Shown: positions 54,254-62,977 of the stretch, one piece after another | Layout: each line of letters begins with the position of its first letter | How positions within the stretch are numbered: the first letter of the stretch is position 1 | Assembly: GCA_016932415.1 (NCBI GenBank) | Contig: JAFGCX010000010.1 | Coordinates: 124,001 to 188,000, forward strand | Reading direction: 5' to 3' | Length of the DNA stretch: 64,000 bases | From: Candidatus Krumholzibacteriota bacterium | GTDB lineage: Bacteria; Krumholzibacteriota; Krumholzibacteriia; Krumholzibacteriales; Krumholzibacteriaceae | Made by a program: the position numbers and the translations under genes | The notes under the pieces: model-generated | Databases searched by the model: none | What the model saw: the letters and a program-made list of their open reading frames with translations, nothing else | Told to the model about the DNA's origin: nothing

Positions 54254-55019
54254 ACTGACTCTGTGGAAAACGGCAGTATCATCAGCTCTCTTCCTTCTAT
54301 GTTCTTTTTCTTTCGTGAAGGGTTCGGGGATCGATCTGCTGATTCCGGGAGTATCACTTGAATCTGTCTCTTTTGACTCTGACGCTTCGGTTGAATATAT
54401 GATCATTTCTGAAGCTTATGGGGTCAATGATACTTCAAAGGTCAAGTTGTCGGTCCTTGGAACGGACAGCTGTCAGATACTTCTCGAGATCGTCTCTTCC
54501 GATTTTCCCGAAGTCGCCGAAGAAAATCTGACGATCAGGCTATATCTCGACAGCGGTATAGTAAATGCCCGTACTGCGGAAGAGGCGGGAAAGTGTATCG
54601 GCACGGTCCTGCTCAAAAAGGGAACCGGAGCTTTTGAAAAGCCTGATGACAGCGAAATAGACGAATTCGATCTTGAAAAACTGTTTTTGAAAGATGGAGG
54701 GGAGATGGAGGAAAAAGAGTTGGGAAATGAAGAGGTCGAAACTCCCGCCGGACGCTTCGAATGTTCAGTGAGGGAGTTCGCCAGAAGCGAGGAACACGAC
54801 ATAAGGCTCGGTGGGGTCGACGCGGTGAGATTCGAGGAAGAAACGAGCAGGCTGGCGGTTTCCGGCAGGGTCCCTTTCTGGGGAGTAGTGAGCAGCAGGG
54901 TCGAAAGAAGGAGTTTTACAAGGGTCAGGAGCGCCGATGGCAGGGGACGACCTCCAAGACCCAAGATAACTGTGACCGAATCGAGGCTGATCGGGTTTTC
55001 AATCCCGGACGCGAAGTGA
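54237..55019 (+). CDS. Secreted protein of unknown function, coupled to the haem selenoprotein
   Basis: 260 residues from ATG 54237, which overlaps the cytochrome gene by 17 bases, so translation is probably coupled. N-terminal signal peptide (about 1-30, AVSSALFLLCSFSFVKG). The mature part has beta-strand character at both ends and an acidic middle (residues 140-165: DEFDLEKLFLKDGGEMEEKE). A segment VETPAGRFECSVREFAR and later VPFWGVVSSRVE recalls DUF3108-like periplasmic proteins, in which a similar TPAG-F-C motif is seen; the match is weak. Possibly a periplasmic partner of the cytochrome. Confidence 0.65.
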   Translation: MIKINRLTLWKTAVSSALFLLCSFSFVKGSGIDLLIPGVSLESVSFDSDASVEYMIISEAYGVNDTSKVKLSVLGTDSCQILLEIVSSDFPEVAEENLTIRLYLDSGIVNARTAEEAGKCIGTVLLKKGTGAFEKPDDSEIDEFDLEKLFLKDGGEMEEKELGNEEVETPAGRFECSVREFARSEEHDIRLGGVDAVRFEEETSRLAVSGRVPFWGVVSSRVERRSFTRVRSADGRGRPPRPKITVTESRLIGFSIPDAK

Positions 55020-55099
55020 CTTCGGCCCGCCCGTAACTGATATATTTTCATGCCTCGAACGGGCATCGGTCCTCATGATCGGAACTTCCCTGTTTTTAT

Positions 55100-55128
55100 T
55101 TGCCATATCCTTATTTTGTAATTATCTT
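55100..55128 (+). promoter_or_regulatory. Candidate promoter of the secreted zincin gene
   Basis: TTGCCA (55100-55105) and TATCTT (55123-55128), with a 17-base spacer, in an AT-rich tract. Transcription would begin near 55135, just before the ATG at 55151, giving a very short leader without a visible ribosome site. Confidence 0.35.
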
Positions 55129-55150
55129 TTTATATATATTGTACCGATAT

Positions 55151-57535
55151 ATGAAAGTGAGGTTGATAGTGCGGAAGACTTATGCTGGCCTGCTGTATTT
55201 CATTCTCCTGTCTTTTCTTTTAACTGCCTCCCTTTTTGCTGATTCGTTTGAGATCTATGGATTAAAACCGGCTGTAATCATTATCAAGGATGATGAATTA
55301 GCTACATACAGGACGGTGTTTGATATCGTTAAGGATGCCGGAGCCAGGGGGATGATATGCCATCCCCCCGGACTGATCTATGGCAGGTTCTCACCAGCCA
55401 CTACCGGTTCTGATCTTGAGGGTCTGATGGTCGAGATTATATGGGAGGGAGATGATTTCAGCAGGGGAAGCATCGATGATGGAGCCTGGACGATAGCAGA
55501 TCGCCTCCTTAACGGGGAAAAATATCAGGATCTCGCGGCACCGGCGGAAAATGCGGAACCTTTCAAGGGGATCGTCCTTCGCGTAAGCGACGATATGAGG
55601 GAAAAATTCAGTGGCGCGCCGGGGCCAAGGACCGGCTCTCCCGCCGAGATCCTCGACAGGGGAATTGACCAGAACAGCGAATTCATGATGGGTAATGTAC
55701 TCATCAACGTCGTGATCCCGGAGAGCAATGGAAGTATTGAGGACTGGACGGAGACGGAAATCCATAATCTATGGGCCGATATTGACCTGGGGCTTTCTCA
55801 ATATATCAATCAGACTCATTGGGTCGAACTTAATTATATTATTAATACCGATATTGCCTACCCTGTTCCCATTGCTTCCGAACCGATAATGAACAACATG
55901 GAGACCGATTATATATGGATAAACGAGTCACTCGAATATCTTTACAACCAGGGGCATTTTGACGGTTTCGGCGTCAACGAGGAAGGAAATGCGCACCTTC
56001 TTAATAACGCGACAAGAGAGAAATGGATAGATGACGGATTCCGGATCGACTGGGTCTTCACGGTATTCATGGCTGACGCCAGTTATAACGGATGCTGGCT
56101 CACTGATGAGGGGTACACGGCATATGCAATGCTTGGAGGGCCATATATGGTAGTCCCCTATCCAGCCTGCCGGTTCGGAACGGGGATCCATTTCGCCCAC
56201 GTATTCATTCACGAGATGAGTCATGTGTTCTGGGCTCTCGATGAATATGTGACGATAAATCCTCTGACTGGACGGGAAACGGGTACGCCATGCACCGCGA
56301 CCTCGGGCTATCTCAAGGTGGCCAACGGCAACTCATACCTGAGCCGATGCGGAGAGGGACTTTCGTGCATAATGAATAACGCCACTCTCTCCAACCCTCT
56401 GCCGATTTGCTATCATACGATGGGACAGGTCGGGTTGAGGGATATCAATGATAATAATGCTCCCGATCTATATGAGATCGCTCCCGTTCTGGAAGTGATT
56501 TCCAGGCCGGATGTCCTTAGCGATACTACGTACAGCGGAAATCATGTGGTAAGCATGAAAGCGACCAACGAAGCGATCCCGAATCAGAATCCATTCCAGA
56601 GCGCCCTTACGAGGATCAATTATGCCCCGTATATCAAGGAAGGCTGGATGCAGATAAATAACAGTATTATTCTCCCGATCCACCCGAGTGATGGAAGATG
56701 GGACCAGTCGACTGAATTTATCACGCATTTTATTGATAGTGGACTCGAACCGGGGGATAACTGGATATATTTCAGAGTGGCAAATGTGGCGGGCATCACC
56801 GCCATCGACAGTGTCTTCGTGACTTATATCGGATTGAAATACTATACGAGGAGCCTGAGGCCACGGCCTGATCATGTCGAGATAAGATGGAGTACAGCGG
56901 ATGAGATCTTTGGTTCGGATTTCGAGATCTATCGGGAAGATGTCAACACCGGTATTTCCGACAGGTTGTTGATTGTTGTCGATGGAGAAGGATACGACAG
57001 CCAGGAAGGCGGATATAATCAGTACTCGTATATAGATGAGGAGATTGATCCGGGAAACTGTTACCGGTATCATATTCTGGGCAGGACGTACCAGTATGTC
57101 GCCGGTTCAGAACCGATCGAATATCAGCATGATACCGGCATATTGACGACGGTGACTCCGATAGCGGTTACGGAAGGTATCATATCACCGATAGTACCGA
57201 ACCCTATGGTCGGAAGCTCGGGAAAGATATTTTTTACAATAAAGATCCCCGGTGACTTCGACAGCGATCTGACATCGCGCGGGGGATCGGGAGGAAGAGA
57301 TAATCTCGATTCAGGTTCATCCGCCGACATGACCTTCCTGGATATAAAGATCTACAACGTCAAGGGCCAGAGGGTAAGGCACCTCTTTTCTCTCCCCCTT
57401 CCAGCGGGGCAGTATAAGAATATCGAATGGGACGGACTTGATGACAGGGGCGCGCCGGTCTCCAGCGGCGTTTACTTCATGAAGGTCAAGGTGGCGGGGA
57501 AGGATCAGACGAAGAAGATAGTCGTTCTGAGATAA
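55151..57535 (+). CDS. Secreted zinc-metallopeptidase-like protein with FlgD-like C-terminal domain
   Basis: 794 residues. ATG 55151 starts a signal peptide (MKVRLIVRKTYAGLLYFILL, cut near LFA-DS). The zinc motif is HEMSH (His354, Glu355, His358), followed by WALDEY, similar to the HExxH...ADEY pattern of M64-like peptidases, but one residue shorter. Cys pairs near GTPCTATS and RCGEGLSCIMNN may be disulfides. The C-terminal 100 residues (SPIVPNPMVGSSGKIFFTI, IYNVKGQRVRHL, WDGLDDRGAPVSSGVYFMKV) form the FlgD-like Ig domain used as a sorting or anchor tail in FCB-related phyla. Same tail type as the C25 peptidase, so the same export route is likely. Stands alone. Confidence 0.85.
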   Translation: MKVRLIVRKTYAGLLYFILLSFLLTASLFADSFEIYGLKPAVIIIKDDELATYRTVFDIVKDAGARGMICHPPGLIYGRFSPATTGSDLEGLMVEIIWEGDDFSRGSIDDGAWTIADRLLNGEKYQDLAAPAENAEPFKGIVLRVSDDMREKFSGAPGPRTGSPAEILDRGIDQNSEFMMGNVLINVVIPESNGSIEDWTETEIHNLWADIDLGLSQYINQTHWVELNYIINTDIAYPVPIASEPIMNNMETDYIWINESLEYLYNQGHFDGFGVNEEGNAHLLNNATREKWIDDGFRIDWVFTVFMADASYNGCWLTDEGYTAYAMLGGPYMVVPYPACRFGTGIHFAHVFIHEMSHVFWALDEYVTINPLTGRETGTPCTATSGYLKVANGNSYLSRCGEGLSCIMNNATLSNPLPICYHTMGQVGLRDINDNNAPDLYEIAPVLEVISRPDVLSDTTYSGNHVVSMKATNEAIPNQNPFQSALTRINYAPYIKEGWMQINNSIILPIHPSDGRWDQSTEFITHFIDSGLEPGDNWIYFRVANVAGITAIDSVFVTYIGLKYYTRSLRPRPDHVEIRWSTADEIFGSDFEIYREDVNTGISDRLLIVVDGEGYDSQEGGYNQYSYIDEEIDPGNCYRYHILGRTYQYVAGSEPIEYQHDTGILTTVTPIAVTEGIISPIVPNPMVGSSGKIFFTIKIPGDFDSDLTSRGGSGGRDNLDSGSSADMTFLDIKIYNVKGQRVRHLFSLPLPAGQYKNIEWDGLDDRGAPVSSGVYFMKVKVAGKDQTKKIVVLR

Positions 57536-57655
57536 TGCTGTACGGAAAATGTGCACAGTCTGGAATCAATCAGGCCGACAGGCTTGCAAAAAAAAGCATT
57601 CCATGATATATTGTCCCATGTAGCCGCATGCCGGAAGAGGGGAAAAAGATTCATA

Positions 57656-57684
57656 TTGACGGCTATTTCCATTAATGGTATAAA
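57656..57684 (+). promoter_or_regulatory. Strong sigma70-type promoter ahead of the small zinc-ribbon genes
   Basis: TTGACG (57656-57661), exactly 17 bases, TATAAA (57679-57684). Transcription would start near 57691, about 78 bases before the ATG at 57769. The leader holds a small hairpin, GTTG-TGCCG-CAAC. Confidence 0.6.
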
Positions 57685-57768
57685 CTACCATATGTTGTGC
57701 CGCAACAAGAAAAAGCTACAGTATGGTGTGGTGGTGTACGCTTCTATTCCAGGGATGGGAGGAGTTGA

Positions 57769-57954
57769 ATGAAGCGAGAGGCTAACGAAGGGAATGTCTT
57801 AAAAAAGGGAAAGAATTACGTAAAATTCCACAGATTGCTTGCCAAGGCCGAGGCAGATGGCAGGCTTGATGGAAAGTACAGGTGCCCTGTGTGTGGAATG
57901 AGATTCCACTATGAAAAAGAGGCAGATGATTGCTGCAGGATTATATCCGACTAG
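57769..57954 (+). CDS. Small zinc-ribbon-like protein
   Basis: 61 residues from ATG 57769, after a strong GGGAGGAG site. A basic helical first half (KKGKNYVKFHRLLAKAEADG), then C-P-V-C-G-M-R-F-H and a DCC tail (C-x2-C, then two Cys 13-15 residues later): a likely single zinc-binding knuckle. Function unknown; such small proteins are often regulators or nucleic-acid binders. Followed 43 bases later by another small Cys-rich protein, probably on the same transcript. Confidence 0.75.
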   Translation: MKREANEGNVLKKGKNYVKFHRLLAKAEADGRLDGKYRCPVCGMRFHYEKEADDCCRIISD

Positions 57955-57997
57955 GAAGATCTTTTACTTTCCCTGATCAAGATGGTGTGAGGTAAAG

Positions 57998-58417
57998 GTG
58001 TCACAGAGCAGGAAAACGATGAAGGAAAAAACAAGGACAATCAAACAAAAATGTTCTGTCTGCGATGATTATTTTGATATGGAAGTCATTGAGGAAGCAG
58101 CTGGCAGCGGTGTTCCCTGGCTGAAATGCCCGGGTTGTAAAGGGGTGCTTCCGTATATGGGCGATGAGGAAGGTGAGGATGACGAAGAAATACCGGCCGA
58201 GGATATAGCTCCCGAGGATTTCAGTCCCGAGGAAAAAGAGAACGCTCTTGAGTACGACAACAAGAATGAATACGAGATAGGAAATATCCTTTATCATAGA
58301 TCATGGAACGACTATGGGAATGTCATTGCCAAAGAGGTCCTTCCAGGGCACAGAAAGACGATCATCGTTAACTTTGGCCATCAGGGAAAAATCCGGCTCC
58401 TGGAGGGAGAAAGTTAA
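57998..58417 (+). CDS. Small zinc-ribbon protein with acidic linker and tudor-like C-terminus
   Basis: 139 residues from GTG 57998 (ATG at 58019 also possible). An N-terminal ribbon has C-x2-C twice (CSVCDDYFDMEV and CPGCKG), then an acidic segment (DEEGEDDEEIPAEDIAPED), then the segment YEIGNILYHRSWNDYGNVIA...TIIVNFGHQGKIRLLEG. The latter resembles the small tudor/KOW-like end domain seen in UvrD/PcrA helicases and CarD-type proteins, which bind RNA polymerase. A transcription- or repair-linked role is possible but not shown. Stop 12 bases before the next gene. Confidence 0.75.
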   Translation: MSQSRKTMKEKTRTIKQKCSVCDDYFDMEVIEEAAGSGVPWLKCPGCKGVLPYMGDEEGEDDEEIPAEDIAPEDFSPEEKENALEYDNKNEYEIGNILYHRSWNDYGNVIAKEVLPGHRKTIIVNFGHQGKIRLLEGES

Positions 58418-58428
58418 AGGAATAACAA

Positions 58429-59292
58429 TTGAGCAGGTTCTTTTTCCCTCTTTTCCTCTCGATCTCTCTTCATCTTCTCTTCGCTGCGGTTCCGACGCGT
58501 GCAGATGGGCTGTATAATGACTACCCCTCCTGGTTTTCCCCGGTTGACAGTGGCTCGGTGGTGTTTGGTCTGGGCCATGTGGAAATGCAGGGGGAATATC
58601 AGGACGCGTCGGCAGTCGCCGCGAGAATCAGTGGAATGATCAACGATAGAAGCTCGCTTCGGTTAAGCATGCTGTATCCGGTAATAAGACGCCCCGACAG
58701 ATATGTCCACGGTTTTGCCGATCTTCTTGGAAGTTCATCTGTAAGGATCTTCGGCGATACCCTGAATGTAAACGGTCTCTTTCTCAGGGCTGATTTCAGG
58801 ATACCGATCGGATCGAACGTTCTGAGACCTTTTTCTTTCAGATCCTCTACCGGGGGGATATATCCGGATGCAGGCGGAGGTATAGAGGTAAGGAAAGAGA
58901 CAGTTCTTTTCAGGATCAGGGGATCGATCACTCATACGCTGGTCGGGCAGAAGGAAGTCGAAGGCGCTCTGACCAATACCGACTATTCGATGCTTGCCCT
59001 TCTTTTCGAATTTGATCTCAATAGCAGGATCTCGCTGCAGACATCGGTTTTTGCCAGAAAATCGATTCATGGCAGGTACAGGGAGACTTATCTCTTCGGT
59101 CTCAGCAGGAGATTTTCACAAAAGGTCAGAATCGTTTTGACGGGGGGGCTCGATTCAGGAGATGAGGATGAAAGACTTTATGATTCTATAGTCTCAATTT
59201 TCTTTTCATATGCTTTCCCGGCGGGAAAAAAGGACAGGAATGAAGAAGCTCCTCTGGTTCAGGTTCCTCCAGGTCCCTCTCCAAATCGATGA
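58429..59292 (+). CDS. Outer-membrane-like protein of unknown function
   Basis: 287 residues from TTG 58429 behind AAAGGAAT. Signal peptide about 1-25 (LFLSISLHLLFAAVPTRADG). The rest is a series of amphipathic strands (SLRLSMLYPVIRR, LFLRADFRIPIG, VLFRIRGSITHTL and others) with a terminal aromatic strand (IVSIFFSYAFPAG), typical of a beta-barrel of about 12 strands. DUF3187-like proteins look similar. No exact family assigned. The Pro-rich tail VPPGPSPNR is unusual after the last strand. Confidence 0.7.
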   Translation: MSRFFFPLFLSISLHLLFAAVPTRADGLYNDYPSWFSPVDSGSVVFGLGHVEMQGEYQDASAVAARISGMINDRSSLRLSMLYPVIRRPDRYVHGFADLLGSSSVRIFGDTLNVNGLFLRADFRIPIGSNVLRPFSFRSSTGGIYPDAGGGIEVRKETVLFRIRGSITHTLVGQKEVEGALTNTDYSMLALLFEFDLNSRISLQTSVFARKSIHGRYRETYLFGLSRRFSQKVRIVLTGGLDSGDEDERLYDSIVSIFFSYAFPAGKKDRNEEAPLVQVPPGPSPNR

Positions 59293-59328
59293 CTGTCTTC
59301 TGGTCAGGCATCCGTAAACAGATCGCAT

Positions 59329-59354
59329 AGGCCGGAATGAAAATCGGCCGGCCT
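59329..59354. terminator. GC-rich stem-loop between 58429-59292 and the next gene
   Basis: Seven-bp stem AGGCCGG/CCGGCCT (59329-59335 with 59348-59354) and a 12-base loop. No T run follows. Possible terminator of the barrel protein gene. Confidence 0.3.
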
Positions 59355-59560
59355 CACAATCTGCCTGTCATGCTGTTTTATTTTCAGGGTACTCCGCTCA
59401 AAAATCAATTCCGATTGTGCAATATGCGAAAAAGGCCGGTTACGGTTGTTCCTTATTGTGGAAGGTAGTCATCGTAATTGCCCGGCAGCTTCTTGATATT
59501 CGGGGCACATCCTTTGCGTTTCTCCATGCAGGTGAAATTATCTCTGAGGAGTCTTCGAGG

Positions 59561-61384
59561 ATGACCGAGAAAAGTACTTTCAAAAAAAAGATGTCAATCG
59601 CTTCCCCAGACCCCTCAGCGAAAAGCGTATTGATATCGGTCAGCGACAAGCTTGTCCAGTCTGCCCTGGTGGACCAGCTGCAGAGGTGTTATGTTGAAAA
59701 AATACATCTCTGCGACCCGGATAGCCTGCCTGACTATATAACAGCGACTTCTCCCGAGGCGATATTCGCCGGAGTCGATGAATCGGCAGTTGAAATGATC
59801 GCCGCGGCGAGAAGAGTCAGGTTCGATGGAGCGATCGTTGCGGTGGTTTCCGAAAAGAACAGGGAAGCCGCGAAAGCTGTCGCAAGGGCGGGAGCAGACG
59901 ACATCATAATCATGCCCGCGCGCGAGATCAAATACGATATCATAGTAGAAAAATTATCGATCGCGAAAAAACCTCGGCAGGGGGCTGTCGATCTTTTGGA
60001 AAAATTCCTCGGACCGATAAGCCAGGGAGCTATCCTTCTTGACCGGAACAGGGAGATGATATTCCTGAATAAAAGCGCGAGGGATATCCTGAACGCTTCG
60101 TCGAAAAAAGAAGCTTTTGAATTCATAAGAAAGAGATGCCCCGAAGGATTCTTTGAAAGGATCAGAACGAAGCAATCGGCGATCGTCTATATGGATGTGA
60201 AATTACCCGATTCCAGCGGGCACAAGCTGCTCGGACTGGAGGGCAACTATCTTGAAGCAGATGAAGGATCCAATACATATCTAATACTTCTTCATGATTT
60301 TTCTGAATGGAAAAGGCTCGATCAGCTTCGATCGAGTTTTATCACATCCCTCTCGCACAGGATGAGGACTCCTCTCACGTCGATACGGAACGTGGTAAAG
60401 ATCCTTACCGGCAGCGATGATCCAGCGCAGAACGACCGGAAGGAAAAACTGCTTGGCATAGGGTGGCGTAATATAGAGAAGCTGATATCGAATCTCGACG
60501 AATTGCAGAAAATATTCATGATAGAATCGGAAGAGATGAATGTCTGCAGGACAGTCTACGCGGTAAGGGATGAGATGGATAAATTGCTTGAGAACCTGCA
60601 GGACAATAACAAAGTCAAGGGGTATAAAATAAGTATTTCCGATTCGATGATATTTACCGAAGGGGGAAGGCTTGCCGATTTTGTGACCTCCGTCTCGGCT
60701 GCTTATGGAGTATGGCTGGATGAGCCCCCATTCATCGAGATAAGCTCATCGATCCATGAAGAGACTGATCTGCTTGGAAATTCCGGAAAAAAACTGAATA
60801 TATATCTCAGGCCCAGGACAAACGGACGAAGCAGGTATTCAAGGGAAAGTTTCCGGGATTTTCTATCCTTCGATGAAGCGCACAGGGGACTTGTAATGGA
60901 AAGGATCGTCACCGCGCTCAATGGAAAACTCAAGATAAGCAGGGGAAACACAATTACTCTCTCGATCCCCCTCGATCCGCCGTTCGAGCGTAAAAAAGAC
61001 CTGATCCATCCTCTTCACATGATGATCGAGCGAGCCGATATCTCAAACGCTCATTTCTGCCTCGTCGACATATCTCTCTCCTGCGTTGCCGCGGAGAGGC
61101 AGTATTATTCGGATCTTCTCCTGAGATGCCTTATGGCGAAGACGGGCTCGGACGGAGTGATCTCTAGAAGCGAGAAAGATTCCAATTATTCGCTCTTTCT
61201 TTCCGGTTGGGAGATAGATAAGGTAGTCTCGACGATGAGAGAGATCCGTAGCCTGATGATCGAAGTCTCCAGGGGAAGGGGCGATGAAGACTCTGTCGAC
61301 CTGCATTGGGAGATTAAATTCGAAAGGAAGCCTGGAGTATCCTCGCCTGTGTTGGATGATATCGTTTTTACGACCCTCTGTTGA
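59561..61384 (+). CDS. Degenerate sensor histidine kinase (receiver-PAS-HisKA, non-canonical ATPase)
   Basis: 607 residues from ATG 59561, nine bases after GAGGAG; frames open farther up have no site. N-terminal receiver-like domain (about 20-135) without a typical phospho-Asp, a PAS domain (about 150-255; GAILLDRNREMIFLNKSARD), HisKA with His266 in SLSHRMRTPLTSI, and an ATPase-like domain with no N box, no D-x-G-x-G and only a trace of the last box (RGLVMERIVTALNGKLKISR). The last 110 residues (FCLVDISLSCVA...) look like a strongly diverged GGDEF fold. ATP binding seems lost, so it is probably a signal-relay scaffold or phosphatase. No response regulator is adjacent; the complete kinase at 39380 is 20 kb away. 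Confidence 0.75.
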   Translation: MTEKSTFKKKMSIASPDPSAKSVLISVSDKLVQSALVDQLQRCYVEKIHLCDPDSLPDYITATSPEAIFAGVDESAVEMIAAARRVRFDGAIVAVVSEKNREAAKAVARAGADDIIIMPAREIKYDIIVEKLSIAKKPRQGAVDLLEKFLGPISQGAILLDRNREMIFLNKSARDILNASSKKEAFEFIRKRCPEGFFERIRTKQSAIVYMDVKLPDSSGHKLLGLEGNYLEADEGSNTYLILLHDFSEWKRLDQLRSSFITSLSHRMRTPLTSIRNVVKILTGSDDPAQNDRKEKLLGIGWRNIEKLISNLDELQKIFMIESEEMNVCRTVYAVRDEMDKLLENLQDNNKVKGYKISISDSMIFTEGGRLADFVTSVSAAYGVWLDEPPFIEISSSIHEETDLLGNSGKKLNIYLRPRTNGRSRYSRESFRDFLSFDEAHRGLVMERIVTALNGKLKISRGNTITLSIPLDPPFERKKDLIHPLHMMIERADISNAHFCLVDISLSCVAAERQYYSDLLLRCLMAKTGSDGVISRSEKDSNYSLFLSGWEIDKVVSTMREIRSLMIEVSRGRGDEDSVDLHWEIKFERKPGVSSPVLDDIVFTTLC

Positions 61385-61416
61385 GCTGATTCACACAGGA
61401 TAGCCATATCTGCAGC

Positions 61417-61452
61417 GGCGGAAGACAGCTGTTTCGTCCGGGTCTTTCCGCC
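61417..61452. terminator. Stem-loop between convergent genes
   Basis: GGCGGAAGAC (61417-61426) pairs with GTCTTTCCGCC (61442-61452) with one bulged base and a 15-base loop. Lies between the convergent kinase and TPR genes. Likely a two-way terminator, though no long T run is seen. Confidence 0.4.
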
Positions 61453-61502
61453 GGTCATTCATAACGTATCAATGTCATTGCCGGGATAATCAGTACTGCC
61501 AT

Positions 61503-62786
61503 CTAGACTGGAGAAAGTGTCCTCTCCTTCTTTCTTGCTGTTGATTCCTCATCGATCGATTTCATGGACAGCAGAAGAAGGCTCAGCGGTTCGGTGATCG
61601 TATGTCTTACGTTGGGAAGGTGGTTATAAAAAATAAACGATCCTGAGTTGATATCCATAAGCCTGTGAAAGGCATTCTTGCCGTCGTAGCTTTTATAACG
61701 CGAGTGCACGATCTCTCCCTTTTCAAAAAATATCTCACCTCTGAGCTTGCCGGAGGAAATCGCCAGACGTCCTGATTTAAGATTGGAATTGAGAAGTGAG
61801 ACGATATCGAGCACCGGTATCAGGCTGAGGCTTCCCTGGAGGGGATAGCTTCTGATCCTTGATCTGCGCCTGATGTTGAACGACAGGAGGACGATTATGA
61901 CGGCAAGCAGGGCAATGGTGATCCTGCTCCTGAGCGGGGAGAGAAATTTCCCTGGTTGTGGAAGACTGATCGATTTGATTTTATCCACTCCCTTTTCGAT
62001 CGCCTCGATCGGCTCGCTGGTTTTTTCGTCTTTCCTGGAAAGGAGTGTAAGTTCTTTCAGTTTTTCGGCCGCCCAGCTGTTACCGGGGTCTTTTTCAAGA
62101 AGGTCACGTAATGCATTTTCCGCTTTTTCCCTGTTCTCGGGAGTGTAGTTTGCAAGGATCGTTCTTGCGCGCGCGAGCGCTGTCTCAGCCGAGGAAAGCG
62201 ATATACGCTGATCTACCTCATCGAGTAGATTCGCTGTACTTCGGCTTGTCGGATCGCGCTGGATAGCCTGGACGAGATATTCTCTCGCTGTTTTGAGGTT
62301 GCCGAGGGCAAGATGGCATCGTCCAAGGAGAATAAGGGGGTCCGGGTCATGGGGCCTGATTCCGACATAAAGGGACAGCTTCGGCAGCGCCTTGTCGTAG
62401 TGCCCCGAATCCATGAACGCTTCAGACTCGATTTTCAGCCTGTTGACGAGAAGTTTTTCGACCTGGCTGAGTTTATCCCTTGCCCAGGCGGCATTCGGGT
62501 CCTGTTGAAGTCCGCGCAGGATCAATTCCCTGGCATATTCAAGCTGTCCCCTTTTCTCATATATCTGCGAGAGTTGCCATATCGCTGAAGTGAAACTCGG
62601 GTCATGCTGAAGAGATTGCATCAACTGCTGTTCGGCAGTCGCGTCATCTCCCCGGGCGAGGGCTTTCTGTGCTTCGACGAAGATCTTCTCCGCTTCGATC
62701 CGGCCGGGATTCTGACCATACGCGCCGGGATAATAGAATATTATCAGCAAGAGCATCAGAGCGAATATTTTCCTCGATCGATTCAT
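61503..62786 (-). CDS. TPR protein with C-terminal DUF4388/PATAN-type domain
   Basis: 427 residues. N-terminal signal or anchor helix (MNRSRKIFALMLLLIIFYYP), TPR repeats (about 30-230; AIWQLSQIYEKRGQLEYARELILRGLQQDPN and others), a helix-rich linker, one membrane helix (about 290-310; ITIALLAVIIVLLSFNIRRR), and a C-terminal domain of about 100 residues (LQGSLSLIPVLDIVSLLNSNLKSGRL...GEIFFEKGEIVHSRY) matching DUF4388. In signalling proteins DUF4388 often links to receivers or kinases. Order and helices place the TPRs in the periplasm and the DUF4388 in the cytoplasm. Adjacent to the degenerate kinase gene, convergently arranged; a shared pathway is conceivable. Confidence 0.82.
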   Translation of the reverse strand: MNRSRKIFALMLLLIIFYYPGAYGQNPGRIEAEKIFVEAQKALARGDDATAEQQLMQSLQHDPSFTSAIWQLSQIYEKRGQLEYARELILRGLQQDPNAAWARDKLSQVEKLLVNRLKIESEAFMDSGHYDKALPKLSLYVGIRPHDPDPLILLGRCHLALGNLKTAREYLVQAIQRDPTSRSTANLLDEVDQRISLSSAETALARARTILANYTPENREKAENALRDLLEKDPGNSWAAEKLKELTLLSRKDEKTSEPIEAIEKGVDKIKSISLPQPGKFLSPLRSRITIALLAVIIVLLSFNIRRRSRIRSYPLQGSLSLIPVLDIVSLLNSNLKSGRLAISSGKLRGEIFFEKGEIVHSRYKSYDGKNAFHRLMDINSGSFIFYNHLPNVRHTITEPLSLLLLSMKSIDEESTARKKERTLSPV

Positions 62787-62977
62787 CTGTTAGCCTCCCG
62801 CCGGATTATCCGCAATAAACGTTCCAAATAAGGACAAAAACCAAGTATCTATTGATTTTATAGTGACTGTTCTGATAGAATCGGCGAAAATCGCCAGGTG
62901 GTGTTCCTGGTGCGATATGGTAAATATTTTACAAAGCAGAGTTAATAGCCTGATTTAAAAGGGCTTGGGAGGTAGTA

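Noticed and set aside
53345-54406. A 353-codon minus-strand frame opposite the haem selenoprotein
   Set aside because: The plus strand here has four CXXCH haem motifs and family motifs; the antisense translation is without domain pattern or ribosome site.
57551-57772. A 73-codon frame (GTG start) that overlaps the ATG of the zinc-ribbon gene by four bases
   Set aside because: A strong TTGACG-17-TATAAA promoter lies inside it, no ribosome site precedes it, and the translation has no recognisable pattern. It is better read as leader and promoter.
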